From contig VNWV01000001.1 in assembly GCA_009801085.1 (NCBI GenBank), positions 1,240,001-1,304,000 of the forward strand: DNA of 64,000 nt. The letters are read 5' to 3'. Numbering within the stretch: the stretch's first letter is position 1; each line of letters begins with the position of its first letter. This document shows, piece by piece, positions 11,425 through 21,740 of the stretch. The notes under the pieces are model-generated. The model ran no database searches and was not told the DNA's origin. It worked only from the letters and a program-made list of their open reading frames with translations. The DNA is from Lasiodiplodia sp. COLG20. Its lineage: Eukaryota > Ascomycota > Dothideomycetes > Botryosphaeriales > Botryosphaeriaceae. A program made the translations under genes and the position numbers.

Positions 11425-12933
11425 ATGTCTTCACCAGCTTTGAAAGTTCTCGTCGTTGGCGCCGGGATTGGCGGTCTGACGGCCGCCATTGCGCTGCGGC
11501 AGCAGGGCCACGAGGTCGAGGTATGCCCAGTTCCAGTCAAGAAAGCAAAAGAAGATACTCGCCTGCAAAAGAAAGAAGAATGAAATACAAAGCAGACCAC
11601 GCTCACCGCTAACACTTCCCTCCCAGGTCCTCGAACGCTCCCGGCTCGCCCGCGAAGTCGGCGCAGCGGTACACCTGGCGCCCAACGCCACGGCGCTGCT
11701 CAACGGGCTCTCCATCTTCCCGGAGAAGTTCGAAGGCACCGAGTACAGCGGGATGGCAGTGCGGGACGGGCCGCGGGCGGAGATGCTGGTGCGCATCGCC
11801 ATCGACCCGGCCGAGCGCGCGGGCTGGCAGGCCCGCTACTGGCTCAGCCACCGCATCGACCTGCACGCCGCCCTCAAGAAGCGCGCGGCCGACGTCGGCG
11901 TCATGTTGCACACGGGCTGCCCCGTCGAGAAGGTGGATTGCGCGGCGGCGAGCGTGACGGTGGCCGGTGGCGAGGTGAGGACGGCGGATGTGGTCGTCGC
12001 GGCCGACGGCGTGCATTCGGTGGCGAGAGAAGCGGTCGTGGGAAGGCACGTCGCGACAAAGACGTCGGGCAAGTGCTGCTACAGGTGGTTGATGCCGTAC
12101 GAGGCGCTTGCGGACGATGAAGAGCTGCGGATGTTTGCCGAAGAACCGGGCGTGTTGACGGAGCTGGTGGGTGCGGATCGCCGCATCATCTTCTACCCGT
12201 GTTCGGGCGGGAAGTTGATGAACTGCGCGGCGTTCGTGCCGGTGGGAGAGGTCGGCGAGATTCAGCCAGGTCAGTGTCTGCGGAGAGTATGCGGAGAGTA
12301 TGCGGAGCGTAGCTGACTGGTTTAGGTTGGAATCAATCTGGAAACAAGGACAGGCTGCTCAGCTCATTCGCCAGCTTTGCGCCTTCGGTGAAGAAGATGC
12401 TGGAGAAAGTCCCTGATGGAACAGTGGCGGTTTGGGATCTGCTGGATATGGAAGTCCTCCCTACTTGGATCAATGGACGCGTGGCGTTGATCGGTGATGC
12501 GGCGCATCCTTTCCTTCCTTGTATGAGAAGCTCTTCAATGCTCTTCCCCAGAGAGATTGCTGACAGTCAATGCAGACATGGGCCAAGGCGCTGCCCAGGC
12601 AATCGAGGACGGTGTCGCGTTGGCCACTCTGCTGCCTTTGGGAACGACGGTGCACGAGATTCCTCGCCGCCTGCAGCTATACGAGCAGTGCAGAAAGGAG
12701 AGGGTCGACTGGGTTCAAGAGGCCACTCGCTGCAGAGGAAAAGACGGTTCGCGCCGCGAACTCGGTAAGTGCACTCATATTAAAGTCTTTGACTAGGCTG
12801 ACAGATTTCAATAGGTGAAATTAAGGCGTTGATGGGTCGTTGCACCGAGCATAACGCTCAGAAGAACGCTGTGGGGGTTCTCCAGCTAGCCACGAAAGGA
12901 GAGGGGCAGTACCGTGTTGAGGCAAGGATTTGA
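11425..12933 (+). CDS. FAD-dependent aromatic monooxygenase (salicylate hydroxylase-like)
   Basis: Five exons (11425-11520, 11627-12269, 12326-12520, 12576-12764, 12815-12933) encode about 413 aa with all phases consistent. The N-terminus is a Rossmann FAD site (VVGAGIGGLTAAIALRQQGH). The mid-protein DG motif reads VVVAADGVHSVAREAV, and the GD motif RVALIGDAAHPFLP contacts the FAD ribityl chain. These three motifs define group A flavoprotein hydroxylases, which use NAD(P)H and O2 to hydroxylate aromatic acids, often with decarboxylation, in the cytosol. There is no signal peptide or membrane anchor. The substrate cannot be assigned. Only 177 bp separate its stop from the start of the regulator gene downstream, which suggests shared regulation. 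The C-terminal 40 residues follow a poorly conserved stretch, so exon 4-5 borders are the least certain. Confidence 0.88.
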
Positions 12934-13110
12934 TTTCGGTCTGGTTGAGCACTAGTAACCATCTCTTTCTTCTTTGAGTAATAGTAAACATCTCCTTCTT
13001 CTTTGGGTAGTGACGTCACCCGGAGATGACCGAGTCCGGGTGTGCTCGGCACGAGTCGCCTCCGCCCCACAATCCACACTCATCATCCTCTACTTTACAG
13101 TCGACTTGTC

Positions 13111-15253
13111 ATGCCAGAAGCTCGCCGCACGAGACAACGCGCCAAACAGGCTTGCCGTGAGTGTAACGCGCGGCGCGTCCGCTGCAATGTCAACGACTCT
13201 CAGCCCTGCTCCAATTGCCGCTCTTCGGGGAAGACGTGCGAAATTCTCCCGTCAAAAAGAGGCCGGTAATACACAATGCTAGAGCAACCCGTGCGTAGCT
13301 GAACCGCCCACTTCAGGTACCCAAGGAAGTCTCGACAGCAGCTGTCAGATAATGTACCCCAGCAGGGCTCTCCTAATTCGCCCGCTGTGCCCGTAGACCA
13401 TACACTGGTGCCTCCCACCCTGGCCAATACTGAGAATCACGCCGATCCACAAGATGGAGAAGCGCAGGAAACCCGCCGGCTACAGCTGGATACGCCGCAA
13501 ATCGCCCCACTGCATCCGGGCGCGGCAAGCAGCCTCTTCTTCGGGGAATCCAACCTCCTCACTTCAGTTCCTCGCTCTGCCCCCTCACCGCATGAGCCAC
13601 ACTGTAGAAATTTGTCCTATCCTGGCATGTTCGATACCCCTCACACTGAGACGCATCACACCGAAAACACCAATGAAAGAGCGGAACGTTACCTTTGCGA
13701 TGAAGGCGCTTTTACATTTCCCGAGGTGCAGAGCTGCTTGCCCGCCTTGCAGGCCTACTTTACATGGTTTCACCCCTGCTTCCCCATCGTCTCCAGACCA
13801 GAGATTGCGTCGAGTCTCTTGAACAAAATCGTCTCCCCTTTGTTGCTGCAAGCCATGCTTTTCATTTCAGCAACCTATTGTGACGAGAGCATCATTGCCG
13901 ACATGGGATTCAGCAGTCGCTTCCAAGCTAAATCTTCATTCTACAATCGAGCACGGCTTCTGTTCGATGCTGACTGGGAGAAAGACCAGCTCACTGTCTT
14001 GCAGTCTCTGTTTTTGATGAGTTTCTGGCGAGGTGGACCATCCAATATCCGTGACGTGCGGTACTGGCTGGGCGTGTCTATCACTCTAGCCCAGACCTTC
14101 GGACTGCACAGATCCACCCGCTTCACCACCGGGGACCCCAACATTTCTGCTCTGCGCAGGAGGATCTGGTGGTCCATATATGTCCGTGAACGACAGGCAG
14201 CAGCCTCTCTGGGCTTGCCCAGCCGCATCCGGGACGAAGATTGTGACATTGAAATCCTTACAGCTGCCGATCTCGAGATCGATGTTGACAACAACTCAGC
14301 CACAAATTTTGGAGCCTTTCGACCAGAGCAAGTTGTATATATCACGAAGATGGTTGAAATCGCCCGTCTACTTGGAAAGATTATCGATATACATTTTGTC
14401 CCTGGCCGAGTACCTTCGCCACAAGAAAGCGTGGATAGCCTGAAGTTAGCTCTTGAAAAGTGGAGAGATGACCTTCCAGTAGAAATGAGGAATGCCCCAG
14501 AACCAGAACAGACATCAGTATGGGTGCACCTCTTGCACCTGGCTTACAAGTAAGTGTCATGCATGCCATCATGGGAGCATTTTGAACTGAAATTCTTGCC
14601 AGTCACCTGCGTATTCTGGTCCACAGAGGAGCATTCCTGCGGAGCCACGACAGCTCCGAGAAGCAAGCTGCTATCAATGCCGCGTGCCGGATTAGCAGGA
14701 TTTCAGAGGATATGCTGGCCCAGAAAACCATAAGATTTGGGCAGATGCATCTGTGAGTAACTCAGATGCAGTGATATGCTTCCAGTATAGCTAATCAGCT
14801 CGCGGTAGGATCACAAGCCTGTTCGCGGCTCTTTGCATCCATGTGATTGAAATACGGACTGCCGAAGACGTGGCGAAACGACTTGCCGAGAACAGGGCAC
14901 AAATGTGCTTGCTCGGCCTGAAAGAGGTTCAGAAGTACTGGAGCATAAACAACATTGTCCTTGATCTCTTCTTTCAATACTTGGACAAATCCACTGTTAG
15001 AAGACTACACGGAGGCCAGACGGAGGCCACTCGAGATCAAACGAATACCGATGGGTCTACTTTTGTGGAGACCGCTTCAGCAACTGCCACAGATGCTAAT
15101 TTACCAGCTACTTCCATGCAGACTCAGCCCGAGGCGCTTGAATCTGACCTATACTTGAACTTCTTCAGCACTAGCTGGGAGGGAATGGATAACTCTACAT
15201 TGGACTTCGGCTTACTATTTGATCCAGTTCAACGTTCTGCCGGCACGGTCTGA
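13111..15253 (+). CDS. Zn2Cys6 fungal-specific transcription factor
   Basis: Four exons (13111-13265, 13317-14549, 14603-14752, 14809-15253) give about 660 aa. Residues about 14-43 form the binuclear zinc cluster, with cysteines spaced CX2CX6CX7CX2CX6C (CRECNARRVRC followed by CSNC and C). A basic linker follows. Exon 2 contains the fungal-specific middle homology region, recognisable from its helices and from FGLHRSTRF and RRRIWWSIYVRERQAA. This family binds CGG half-sites as a nuclear homodimer. The gene lies directly after the FAD monooxygenase and tail to tail with the acyl-CoA dehydrogenase, with 35 bp between stops, so it is a natural candidate regulator of both. The start is fixed by the short exon carrying the zinc cluster. 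Confidence 0.92.
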
Positions 15254-15288
15254 AGAGATGGCTTGCAGTATTCTATCAGTTGAGTTTT

Positions 15289-16704
15289 CTAATAGCTACG
15301 CGGTAGCTCCAAAACCTTCTCGCTAATGTAATTCAGAATCATTTCTCGGCTGACAGGAGCGATCCGCGGAACCAAACATTCCCTGAACCACCGCTCGACG
15401 TCGTATTCAGCAGCGTATCCCATGCCGCCGTGCGTGAGTACAGCCCTCTCACATGCCGTAAATGCTGCCTCAGCCGCCATGTACTTTGCGCTGTTGCACG
15501 CCACTCCGAGCGAATGCGGCGTGATTGAGTCGTCCGTCTTACTCGCGTCAAACAATCGTGCAGCATGATATGTTGCCAGCTTCGCGCCTTCAAGCTTCAT
15601 ATACGCATCTGCCAACGGATGCGCAATAGCCTGGTTCTTGCCGATAGGACGCTGGAAGACGACTCTCTCCCTCGCATACTCGGCCGCCCTATTCAATGCC
15701 GCGTATCCGAGTCCCAACGCTTCACCAGCCAGCAAGCACCGTTCTGCATTCATTCCGTGCAGAATGACTTTGAATCCCTTGTTCTCCTCGCCAATCAACG
15801 TATCCGCCGGGATCTCATAGTTGTCGAAGAAGACCTCATTCGCATCAACAGCGCGGCCGCCCATCTTGCTGATCCTCCGCATATCCAGCCCAGGCTTCGT
15901 CCTATCCAGATCGATACAGAACAGGGACAAGCCCTCACTCGGCTTCTTCACCTCCTCCACGGGCGTCGTGCGTGCCAGCAGCATCATCTTCCGCGCCACC
16001 TGTGCGCAAGTGATCCAGATTTTCTGGCCCGTCACCCTATACGCGCTGCCATCCTCCGTCTTCCGCGCGAGCGTCCGCAACCGCAGCGTGTCGAGCCCGG
16101 CATCCGGCTCCGTCACGCCGAAGCACACGCGCCACTCGCCGGCGACGACGCGCGGCAGGACGTCGCCGCGCTGCGCGTCGCTGCCGAAGCGGGCCAGCGG
16201 CTGCGTCGCATACACGTTGGCGTGCACCGCCTGCGCGCCGGCCATGCCTGCCCCGGACTCGGTGATGGTCTGCATCATGACGGTCGCCTCGGACACGCCC
16301 AGCCCGCTGCCGCCCAGCGCCTCGGGCAGCGCCACGCCCAGCCACCCGCCCTCGGCCAGTGCCGCGTGGAAGTCGGTCGGGTCTGTCGATGTCGCGTCGC
16401 GCTCTTGCCAGTAGCTGCTGGGGAAGCGCGCGCACATGGACGCCACGCCGTCGCGAACCGCGTGCTGGGTCTCGGTCAGGATGGTCGTGTCCATGAGGCT
16501 GTTCATGCGCCGCGCCGCGGCGGTGGTGGAGAAGAGGGACACGGGTGTTGCTGCTGTTGCTCCTGTTGATGGGTTCTGGAGACGTAGGTGGTGATGCTGA
16601 TACAGGACCTGTGGTCGTCGTCGGGTGCTCGTCATGCGGGGTGTGGTGGGGGAGAGCGGCAGACAGCGGCGCGTTGCTGCCGATCGAGACAATCTTGTCG
16701 CCAT
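15289..16704 (-). CDS. Acyl-CoA dehydrogenase, probably mitochondrial
   Basis: A single exon encodes 471 aa from ATG 16704. The first 65 or so residues are rich in Arg, Ser and Thr without acids, with the FSTTAAARR motif expected of a mitochondrial presequence. The core shows the family signatures: CFGVTEPDAG for FAD binding, KIWITCA, and LTHGGMGYAAEYDVER near the C-terminus. The end, LPRSY, lacks a peroxisomal SKL-type signal. Where medium-chain enzymes carry their catalytic Glu (YEGT loop), this protein reads IAPVSREM. Instead Glu321, in NAERCLLAGEALG, aligns by eye with the catalytic Glu of isovaleryl-CoA dehydrogenase. The enzyme would oxidise a short, branched or aromatic acyl-CoA and pass electrons to ETF. 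It converges on the regulator gene at 13111-15253. Confidence 0.9.
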   Translation of the reverse strand: MATRLSRSAATRRCLPLSPTTPRMTSTRRRPQVLYQHHHLRLQNPSTGATAATPVSLFSTTAAARRMNSLMDTTILTETQHAVRDGVASMCARFPSSYWQERDATSTDPTDFHAALAEGGWLGVALPEALGGSGLGVSEATVMMQTITESGAGMAGAQAVHANVYATQPLARFGSDAQRGDVLPRVVAGEWRVCFGVTEPDAGLDTLRLRTLARKTEDGSAYRVTGQKIWITCAQVARKMMLLARTTPVEEVKKPSEGLSLFCIDLDRTKPGLDMRRISKMGGRAVDANEVFFDNYEIPADTLIGEENKGFKVILHGMNAERCLLAGEALGLGYAALNRAAEYARERVVFQRPIGKNQAIAHPLADAYMKLEGAKLATYHAARLFDASKTDDSITPHSLGVACNSAKYMAAEAAFTACERAVLTHGGMGYAAEYDVERWFRECLVPRIAPVSREMILNYISEKVLELPRSY

Positions 16705-17816
16705 CGTTGCTGTGGGGAATCTGGAATTGGCGAAGATGCTTCTTGCTTGAAGACGACAAGCACTGTGGAGGATAGGACGTGAGGTTTTTATGATGATGGA
16801 AAGGCGCGGGGAACGGGATCGATCAAATTGCCGAGCACTGCTGATGCATATAGCCGATTACGAGCAAAATTGTTGCTGAGGAGTACACGCATAGTTCGTG
16901 CGAGATTCTCTCTTGGTTTGCTAGCGACATACAGAGCGGTGTTGCAGCCGACGGCTAGCATGAATTTATTTTTCGCTCATGCCATTGGTAGTTGAAGCTA
17001 TCGTGCGGACGTGAATGTATAATTAATTCCACGTTCGCGTACGGATGATAGCCTCAGCTACCCATATATGTTCTTCTTTTTTTTTTTGCTGGAAAAAAAA
17101 GAACTGAGACAAACTGATAATACTAATACCCACTCAAGGCCAGTCTGAGTAATTGTATTTGTTGGCTGTGTGGGGAAATTTGATTGTGAGTGATTGGGAC
17201 TTCCCATGAGGCCCCAGGTGTTGTCGGCTACTAAGGTTGCTGCTGGCTCGTCGGCCTCCCCTCCCCGGCGCCGAGCAACCGTACCGAGCTACCTTCTTTA
17301 GAGCTTCGGAACGTCTGCAGATCTCTTTCTACAAAATCGATTTGATCAACTTAAATAAGTCAACCTTTCGTGGCGAGGTACTGATACCGGTTATTCGCTT
17401 GAACGTGAAATGCGAGTAAGCTCTCGCCCTAGTACGCCGTGTTGTCCTTTATGGCATCACATTCATCATCTGTGACTCTGGAGGACCGAGTTTCGAAATC
17501 ACCTAAAATTTGAAGAAACTTGTGATGATTCCGAGATCCATCAGGATCGCCAAAGAGACTGAAATGCCATTGGCTCATCAATATGTGGTATCATTACTCC
17601 CAAAAGAAACGCCATCATTGCGCCGGAAAAGCCCATACTGGGTATCATCCTATCATACACCCCTTTACCTCTTGCCCACCGAACGATATTCTTGCATCAG
17701 CCCATCTTTATCGTACTCTCCTATAAGTGCAAGTCTTCGTATAATTTCCCATTGTCGCAACCGCTCGTTCCTCGATTAGTGCAACCACCATCTCATCACT
17801 TCCCACGTCGACTCCT
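16705..17816. other. Intergenic region with large imperfect hairpin
   Basis: No gene. This is the upstream region of the dehydrogenase and the downstream region of rad26. It is AT-richer than the flanks and contains an imperfect palindrome at 16987-17062 and a poly-T run near 17078. Confidence 0.5.
16987..17062. repeat. Imperfect 76-bp inverted repeat (hairpin)
   Basis: The left arm begins GGTAGTTGAAGCTATCGTGC, and the right arm ends GATAGCCTCAGCTACC, which is nearly its reverse complement. The loop is AT-rich (TGTATAATTAAT). Most mismatches in the outer 18 bp are transitions that still allow G-U pairs in RNA. It could be a relic of a miniature inverted-repeat element or an RNA hairpin. Confidence 0.8.
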
Positions 17817-20800
17817 TTACTTCCACTCCGGCTTCAACTTCCACCTGCCCCTTCCATCGCCCTGGCTCGGCTTCTCCAATTTCGCCAGGATATTCAACAT
17901 CGCCCTGAACTCCTCTGCTTTTTCCCTGCCCTCGCCGACCTGCCACTGAAACTGCTGCTTGATCATTTCCGTATAGACAACACCCTCGTGAGCACGCATG
18001 AAGTTCCTGATAGCTTTGAACAGCTCCGTTCCCTCCAGATCCTTCTTGCGGTCCACAGCGGGGCGGGGCGTGCCACCACGAGACGAAGACGCTGAGCCAC
18101 TGTTGAGCCCATTATTGTTGAGAGGCGTAGATGACCGACCGTTAGCAGAAACAGGTGCCGCACGGCGAGCAGCGCTGTTGGCGGCGGGGACGTCACGACC
18201 CTGGCGTGCGGAGAGGTGAGAGAGGACGGAGCTGGATGATAGACCACCGCGGCCGCCACGACCACCACGAAGAGATCCACGCGATGCGCCGAAGCGGTCA
18301 CGACGAGGCGGAGGGCTGGGTGGACGACCGGCGGTACCGGCCTCTCCGGTCCAGGTCACCGTACCAGCTGGCGTGTTTCGAGCCATCTCGGCAGATCGGG
18401 CGAGTTCGCGTGCAGCCTGCTCGGCCCTCTCGCGAGCCATTTTGGAAATCGCCACCGGATCGGGGCCAACAGTGCTTTTCTTGCTATTGGATCCCATAAT
18501 CGAGTCATGCTCAACCGCGCTCTGAACGCCGCTGCGGGCGAAAATGCTGGTCATCAGGCGTTCATCCTTGTTGGAGCCTGCAGGCTGAGTGGGAGCTCCT
18601 TGTCCTCCGGTCTCAACATCAGTTTGTTCTGTCCGATAATCTTCTCCACGTTCAATTCCATAAATATCGGACATCCCTTCATCTTGTTTTGAGCTTTGTT
18701 CATGAGCCTCCTTGGGCGAATGAGTGATTCGTGTTTCACTACCTTGGAAGAGATTGCCAGTCTCTGTTTCATCACTGGGGTTGCCGAGAGTAAAGAGGTC
18801 GTGCAAATCTCTGAGATGGAACGTTTGGCGCTGCTTGGGATCTTTCAAAATCTTGTTCGTCAAGAACTGCTTGAAGATTTGACGGTGGTAGATTTTCTCC
18901 TCAATACTACCAGCAGTCATGAGGCGGTAGATTTCGACTTCGCGTTTCTGCCCAAGACGCCAAGCTCGCTCTCGAGCCTGCACGTCAGTTGAGGGGTTCC
19001 AGTCTGGATCATATATGATGACCCGATTAGCGCCGGTCAAGTTGACGCCAAGGCCACCCACTTTGGTGGTTAGAAGAAAGACGTGCAGGTCTGGATCATT
19101 GTTAAACTTGTCGACAAGATCCTGGCGGGCTTTGATACTCGTGGATCCGTCCATACGCAGATAGCTGATGTTGCCGAGCTTCTTGATGAACTTCTCCAGA
19201 ATGTCGAGCATTATCTTATGCTGAGCAAAAAGAAGAGTCTTGTGACCCTGCCTCTTCCACATTTGAATCAACTCCTTTACAACTTGCATCTTGCCAGACT
19301 TCGACCCACTTCCATATCTCGGATCTGATTTGAATTTGGGCGATTTATGGTGAATCAAATCGGGGTGGTTGCAGATCTTACGTAGTATGTCAATTCCGAA
19401 CAGTGCTTGTCTCCTGCCATCAAGGATTGAGCCCATCTCCTCTGAGCTAAGGAATTCTTCATAGGCCTTCCTTTGGGGCACAGTCAACCGACAAAACAGG
19501 ACGCGTTCTGTTTTCTTCGGCAGATCCGCAGCGACATCGATCTTGAAGCGTTGTAGAAGGTAAGGGCTGATGGTCTCTTTTAACACCTCTGCACACCGCA
19601 TGGCTGTTTCGACTTGGAAATTTGATGCGTTGGCATATCCACCAAGTTTGATAGGGACCTCGAATTGATTGCGGAATTCTGGCAAAGTGCCAAGACGCAT
19701 TGGATACACAAAGTCAAATAGAGACCACAACTCGTCGAGGTTGTTTTGCATCGGGGTGCCGGAGAGAATCAGGCGGTTCGCAGTGCGGAGTTCCTTGCAG
19801 TAGACAGTGACGCGCGAGTCCGGATTGCGAATCTTGTGGCCCTCATCCAGAACAGCGTACTCCCATTCAGTGGGAATGAGGAACTGGCCATACGTTGCAA
19901 GGCCAGAGTAAGTCGTTACTAGAACATGCCCATCAGTCTTGACTTTGTCGACAATTCGCTTTGCAGACTTCTCAGTCTTCGTCAGCGGCTGCTTCTTTGA
20001 GAAAGACTGTGACTCGATGTTGTGCTCCATCTGGCTCTCCCGCCTCAGATCCATCATGCCACTTCCGGAACTATGCAGGATCGACACTCGAAGAGCAGGC
20101 CACCAGGTGTGAAACTCAGTAACCCACTGCTTCATGACGGTTGCAGGGCACACAACAATGACCGGTTTGTTGAGCTTGCCAGAATGATGGAGTCCGGCGA
20201 TGAAGGAAATTGCTTGAACAGTCTTGCCAAGACCCATCTCATCACCGATGATTCCACCGACTTGCTGGCTGTAAAGTTCCCAAAGCCACTGGACTCCAGT
20301 CTTCTGATAGTCAAAAAGATTAGGGTAGATATCACCTGGAACTCTGAAGCCACCATCGAAGGCCGTGTCGGGAATGTGGGGAAGAGGTTGTTGCCATTCA
20401 GGCTTCTCATCGTCATCATCCAGTGGGAGAGGGTTGCCACCTGAGGTCTGCTTGGCTCGAGCCTTGCTACGGGCAGCGCTGCGCTCCTTCACCCATTTGT
20501 TTAGTCTGGCTTGATAATGAGCCTCATTTCCGTCATCGAGATCTGCAAGGTCCTCTTCCTCATCAGTGCCACCCTCACTTTCAGCCTTCACTTTGTTCTT
20601 GGATTTGGCCTGTTTGGGCTTCGGCTTGCGTCCCGGAGTAGTCATGTCGTAATCATCGTCATCTTCAACGCCGTCAAGTTCTTCATCAGTCGAGCCGAGA
20701 GTAGCCAACTGGCGATCGTTCATTCCAGGATCGTATGCGTCATCTGATTGTGCAGATTCGGCACTTGATGCTTCCGAGTATTCATCCTCGTGCGTGGTCT

Positions 20801-21623
20801 TGGCTTTGCGGCGTTTCGTAGGCCGCGCATCCTCTTTGGAGATGGTAGAACCAGTCTCGCTCAAGTCATCTGCAAAGCCGGGCCTCTTCAGATTTCGATG
20901 GGATACTGGGCCTTCCGGGGCGAACGAAGCATCCAAATCCTCTTCCTCCTGTTCGTCTTCTCCCAACTCAGCGTCGAGGAGCACGTCAGACACGTTCTCG
21001 GCAACTCTTTTTGGAGGACGAGCCATCTTAGAGAACGGAGTGATCTTGCCGGTGCGGATGAGGAAGTCTCGACGGCTCTCATTCGGCTGTTGGCGGTTCC
21101 CCCCAACCTCCAATAGGCCATCGGCATTACTAGGATTATGCCTCTCGGCGATGCGGCTTTCAATCTGTTGGACATCGGAACTCAAATTGTCGATGCGGGC
21201 CTTCATGTCTGCAATATCCTTTCTGACTTTATTCTTGGTGGTAGAGCCGCCAGGACCGGCAAGTCGCTCTTCCAGCTTCTGCAATTGGGTGGTGCAGCGT
21301 TGTCTCTCGGCCAGCGCCTTCTGCAGACGCTTGTTGTCACGTTCATCAGCTTGCTCGGTGAGCATTTTATCGGCCTGACGACCGATATCGCGTTCCAGAT
21401 CATCCTGGTCACGGATGGTGGTGAGGAACCTCAGCCTGCTCTCCTCATCACCATCGCCATCTACATCCGATCCCCCGGCATCCGATGACTCTTCCGCTTT
21501 TCTCTTGCCCTTGTCAATGCGCGGCAATTGGTCATCGACTTCAGCATATTGTTCGACATCAAGCTCGGGCGAGGACGGCAAGCTAGAAAGGCTACTTTCG
21601 TCACTGGGCGACGGACCCGCCAT
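17817..21623 (-). CDS. rad26: Rad26/CSB (ERCC6) transcription-coupled repair SNF2 ATPase
   Basis: A single exon encodes about 1268 aa. In yeast and human, this family binds stalled RNA polymerase II and recruits transcription-coupled nucleotide excision repair. Residues about 70-85 (DDLERDIGRQADKML) resemble the N-terminal leucine-latch segment of Rhp26/CSB, followed by a coiled coil and acidic stretches with KRRK nuclear signals. The SNF2 core has GDEMGLGKT (about 460-468), the DEGH box (about 593), SGTPMQNNLDELW and the helicase C motif with DWNPSTDVQARERAWRLGQ. The C-terminal third is Gly/Arg- and Ser-rich and ends in a small helical domain. The frame stays open upstream to a GTG at 21740, but the first ATG is at 21623 (MAGPSPSDESS) and gives the usual acidic N-terminus. 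The length fits fungal orthologues. Confidence 0.93.
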   Translation of the reverse strand: MAGPSPSDESSLSSLPSSPELDVEQYAEVDDQLPRIDKGKRKAEESSDAGGSDVDGDGDEESRLRFLTTIRDQDDLERDIGRQADKMLTEQADERDNKRLQKALAERQRCTTQLQKLEERLAGPGGSTTKNKVRKDIADMKARIDNLSSDVQQIESRIAERHNPSNADGLLEVGGNRQQPNESRRDFLIRTGKITPFSKMARPPKRVAENVSDVLLDAELGEDEQEEEDLDASFAPEGPVSHRNLKRPGFADDLSETGSTISKEDARPTKRRKAKTTHEDEYSEASSAESAQSDDAYDPGMNDRQLATLGSTDEELDGVEDDDDYDMTTPGRKPKPKQAKSKNKVKAESEGGTDEEEDLADLDDGNEAHYQARLNKWVKERSAARSKARAKQTSGGNPLPLDDDDEKPEWQQPLPHIPDTAFDGGFRVPGDIYPNLFDYQKTGVQWLWELYSQQVGGIIGDEMGLGKTVQAISFIAGLHHSGKLNKPVIVVCPATVMKQWVTEFHTWWPALRVSILHSSGSGMMDLRRESQMEHNIESQSFSKKQPLTKTEKSAKRIVDKVKTDGHVLVTTYSGLATYGQFLIPTEWEYAVLDEGHKIRNPDSRVTVYCKELRTANRLILSGTPMQNNLDELWSLFDFVYPMRLGTLPEFRNQFEVPIKLGGYANASNFQVETAMRCAEVLKETISPYLLQRFKIDVAADLPKKTERVLFCRLTVPQRKAYEEFLSSEEMGSILDGRRQALFGIDILRKICNHPDLIHHKSPKFKSDPRYGSGSKSGKMQVVKELIQMWKRQGHKTLLFAQHKIMLDILEKFIKKLGNISYLRMDGSTSIKARQDLVDKFNNDPDLHVFLLTTKVGGLGVNLTGANRVIIYDPDWNPSTDVQARERAWRLGQKREVEIYRLMTAGSIEEKIYHRQIFKQFLTNKILKDPKQRQTFHLRDLHDLFTLGNPSDETETGNLFQGSETRITHSPKEAHEQSSKQDEGMSDIYGIERGEDYRTEQTDVETGGQGAPTQPAGSNKDERLMTSIFARSGVQSAVEHDSIMGSNSKKSTVGPDPVAISKMARERAEQAARELARSAEMARNTPAGTVTWTGEAGTAGRPPSPPPRRDRFGASRGSLRGGRGGRGGLSSSSVLSHLSARQGRDVPAANSAARRAAPVSANGRSSTPLNNNGLNSGSASSSRGGTPRPAVDRKKDLEGTELFKAIRNFMRAHEGVVYTEMIKQQFQWQVGEGREKAEEFRAMLNILAKLEKPSQGDGRGRWKLKPEWK

Positions 21624-21740
21624 TGCGTTGCGCGGTGTTGCGGGTCGGGATAAAGAGGTGGCGCAATCGCGAACGTAAGGGCCGACGGTGGGGACCTCGA
21701 GGTCGAGATAACGGTGGGAAGGGTCGGTTTTCACAATCAC

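Noticed and set aside
15565..16569. 334-codon plus-strand frame
   Set aside because: It is the antisense shadow of the acyl-CoA dehydrogenase.
21624..21740. Upstream extension of Rad26 to GTG at 21740
   Set aside because: No ATG in the extension; the ATG at 21623 gives the expected acidic start.
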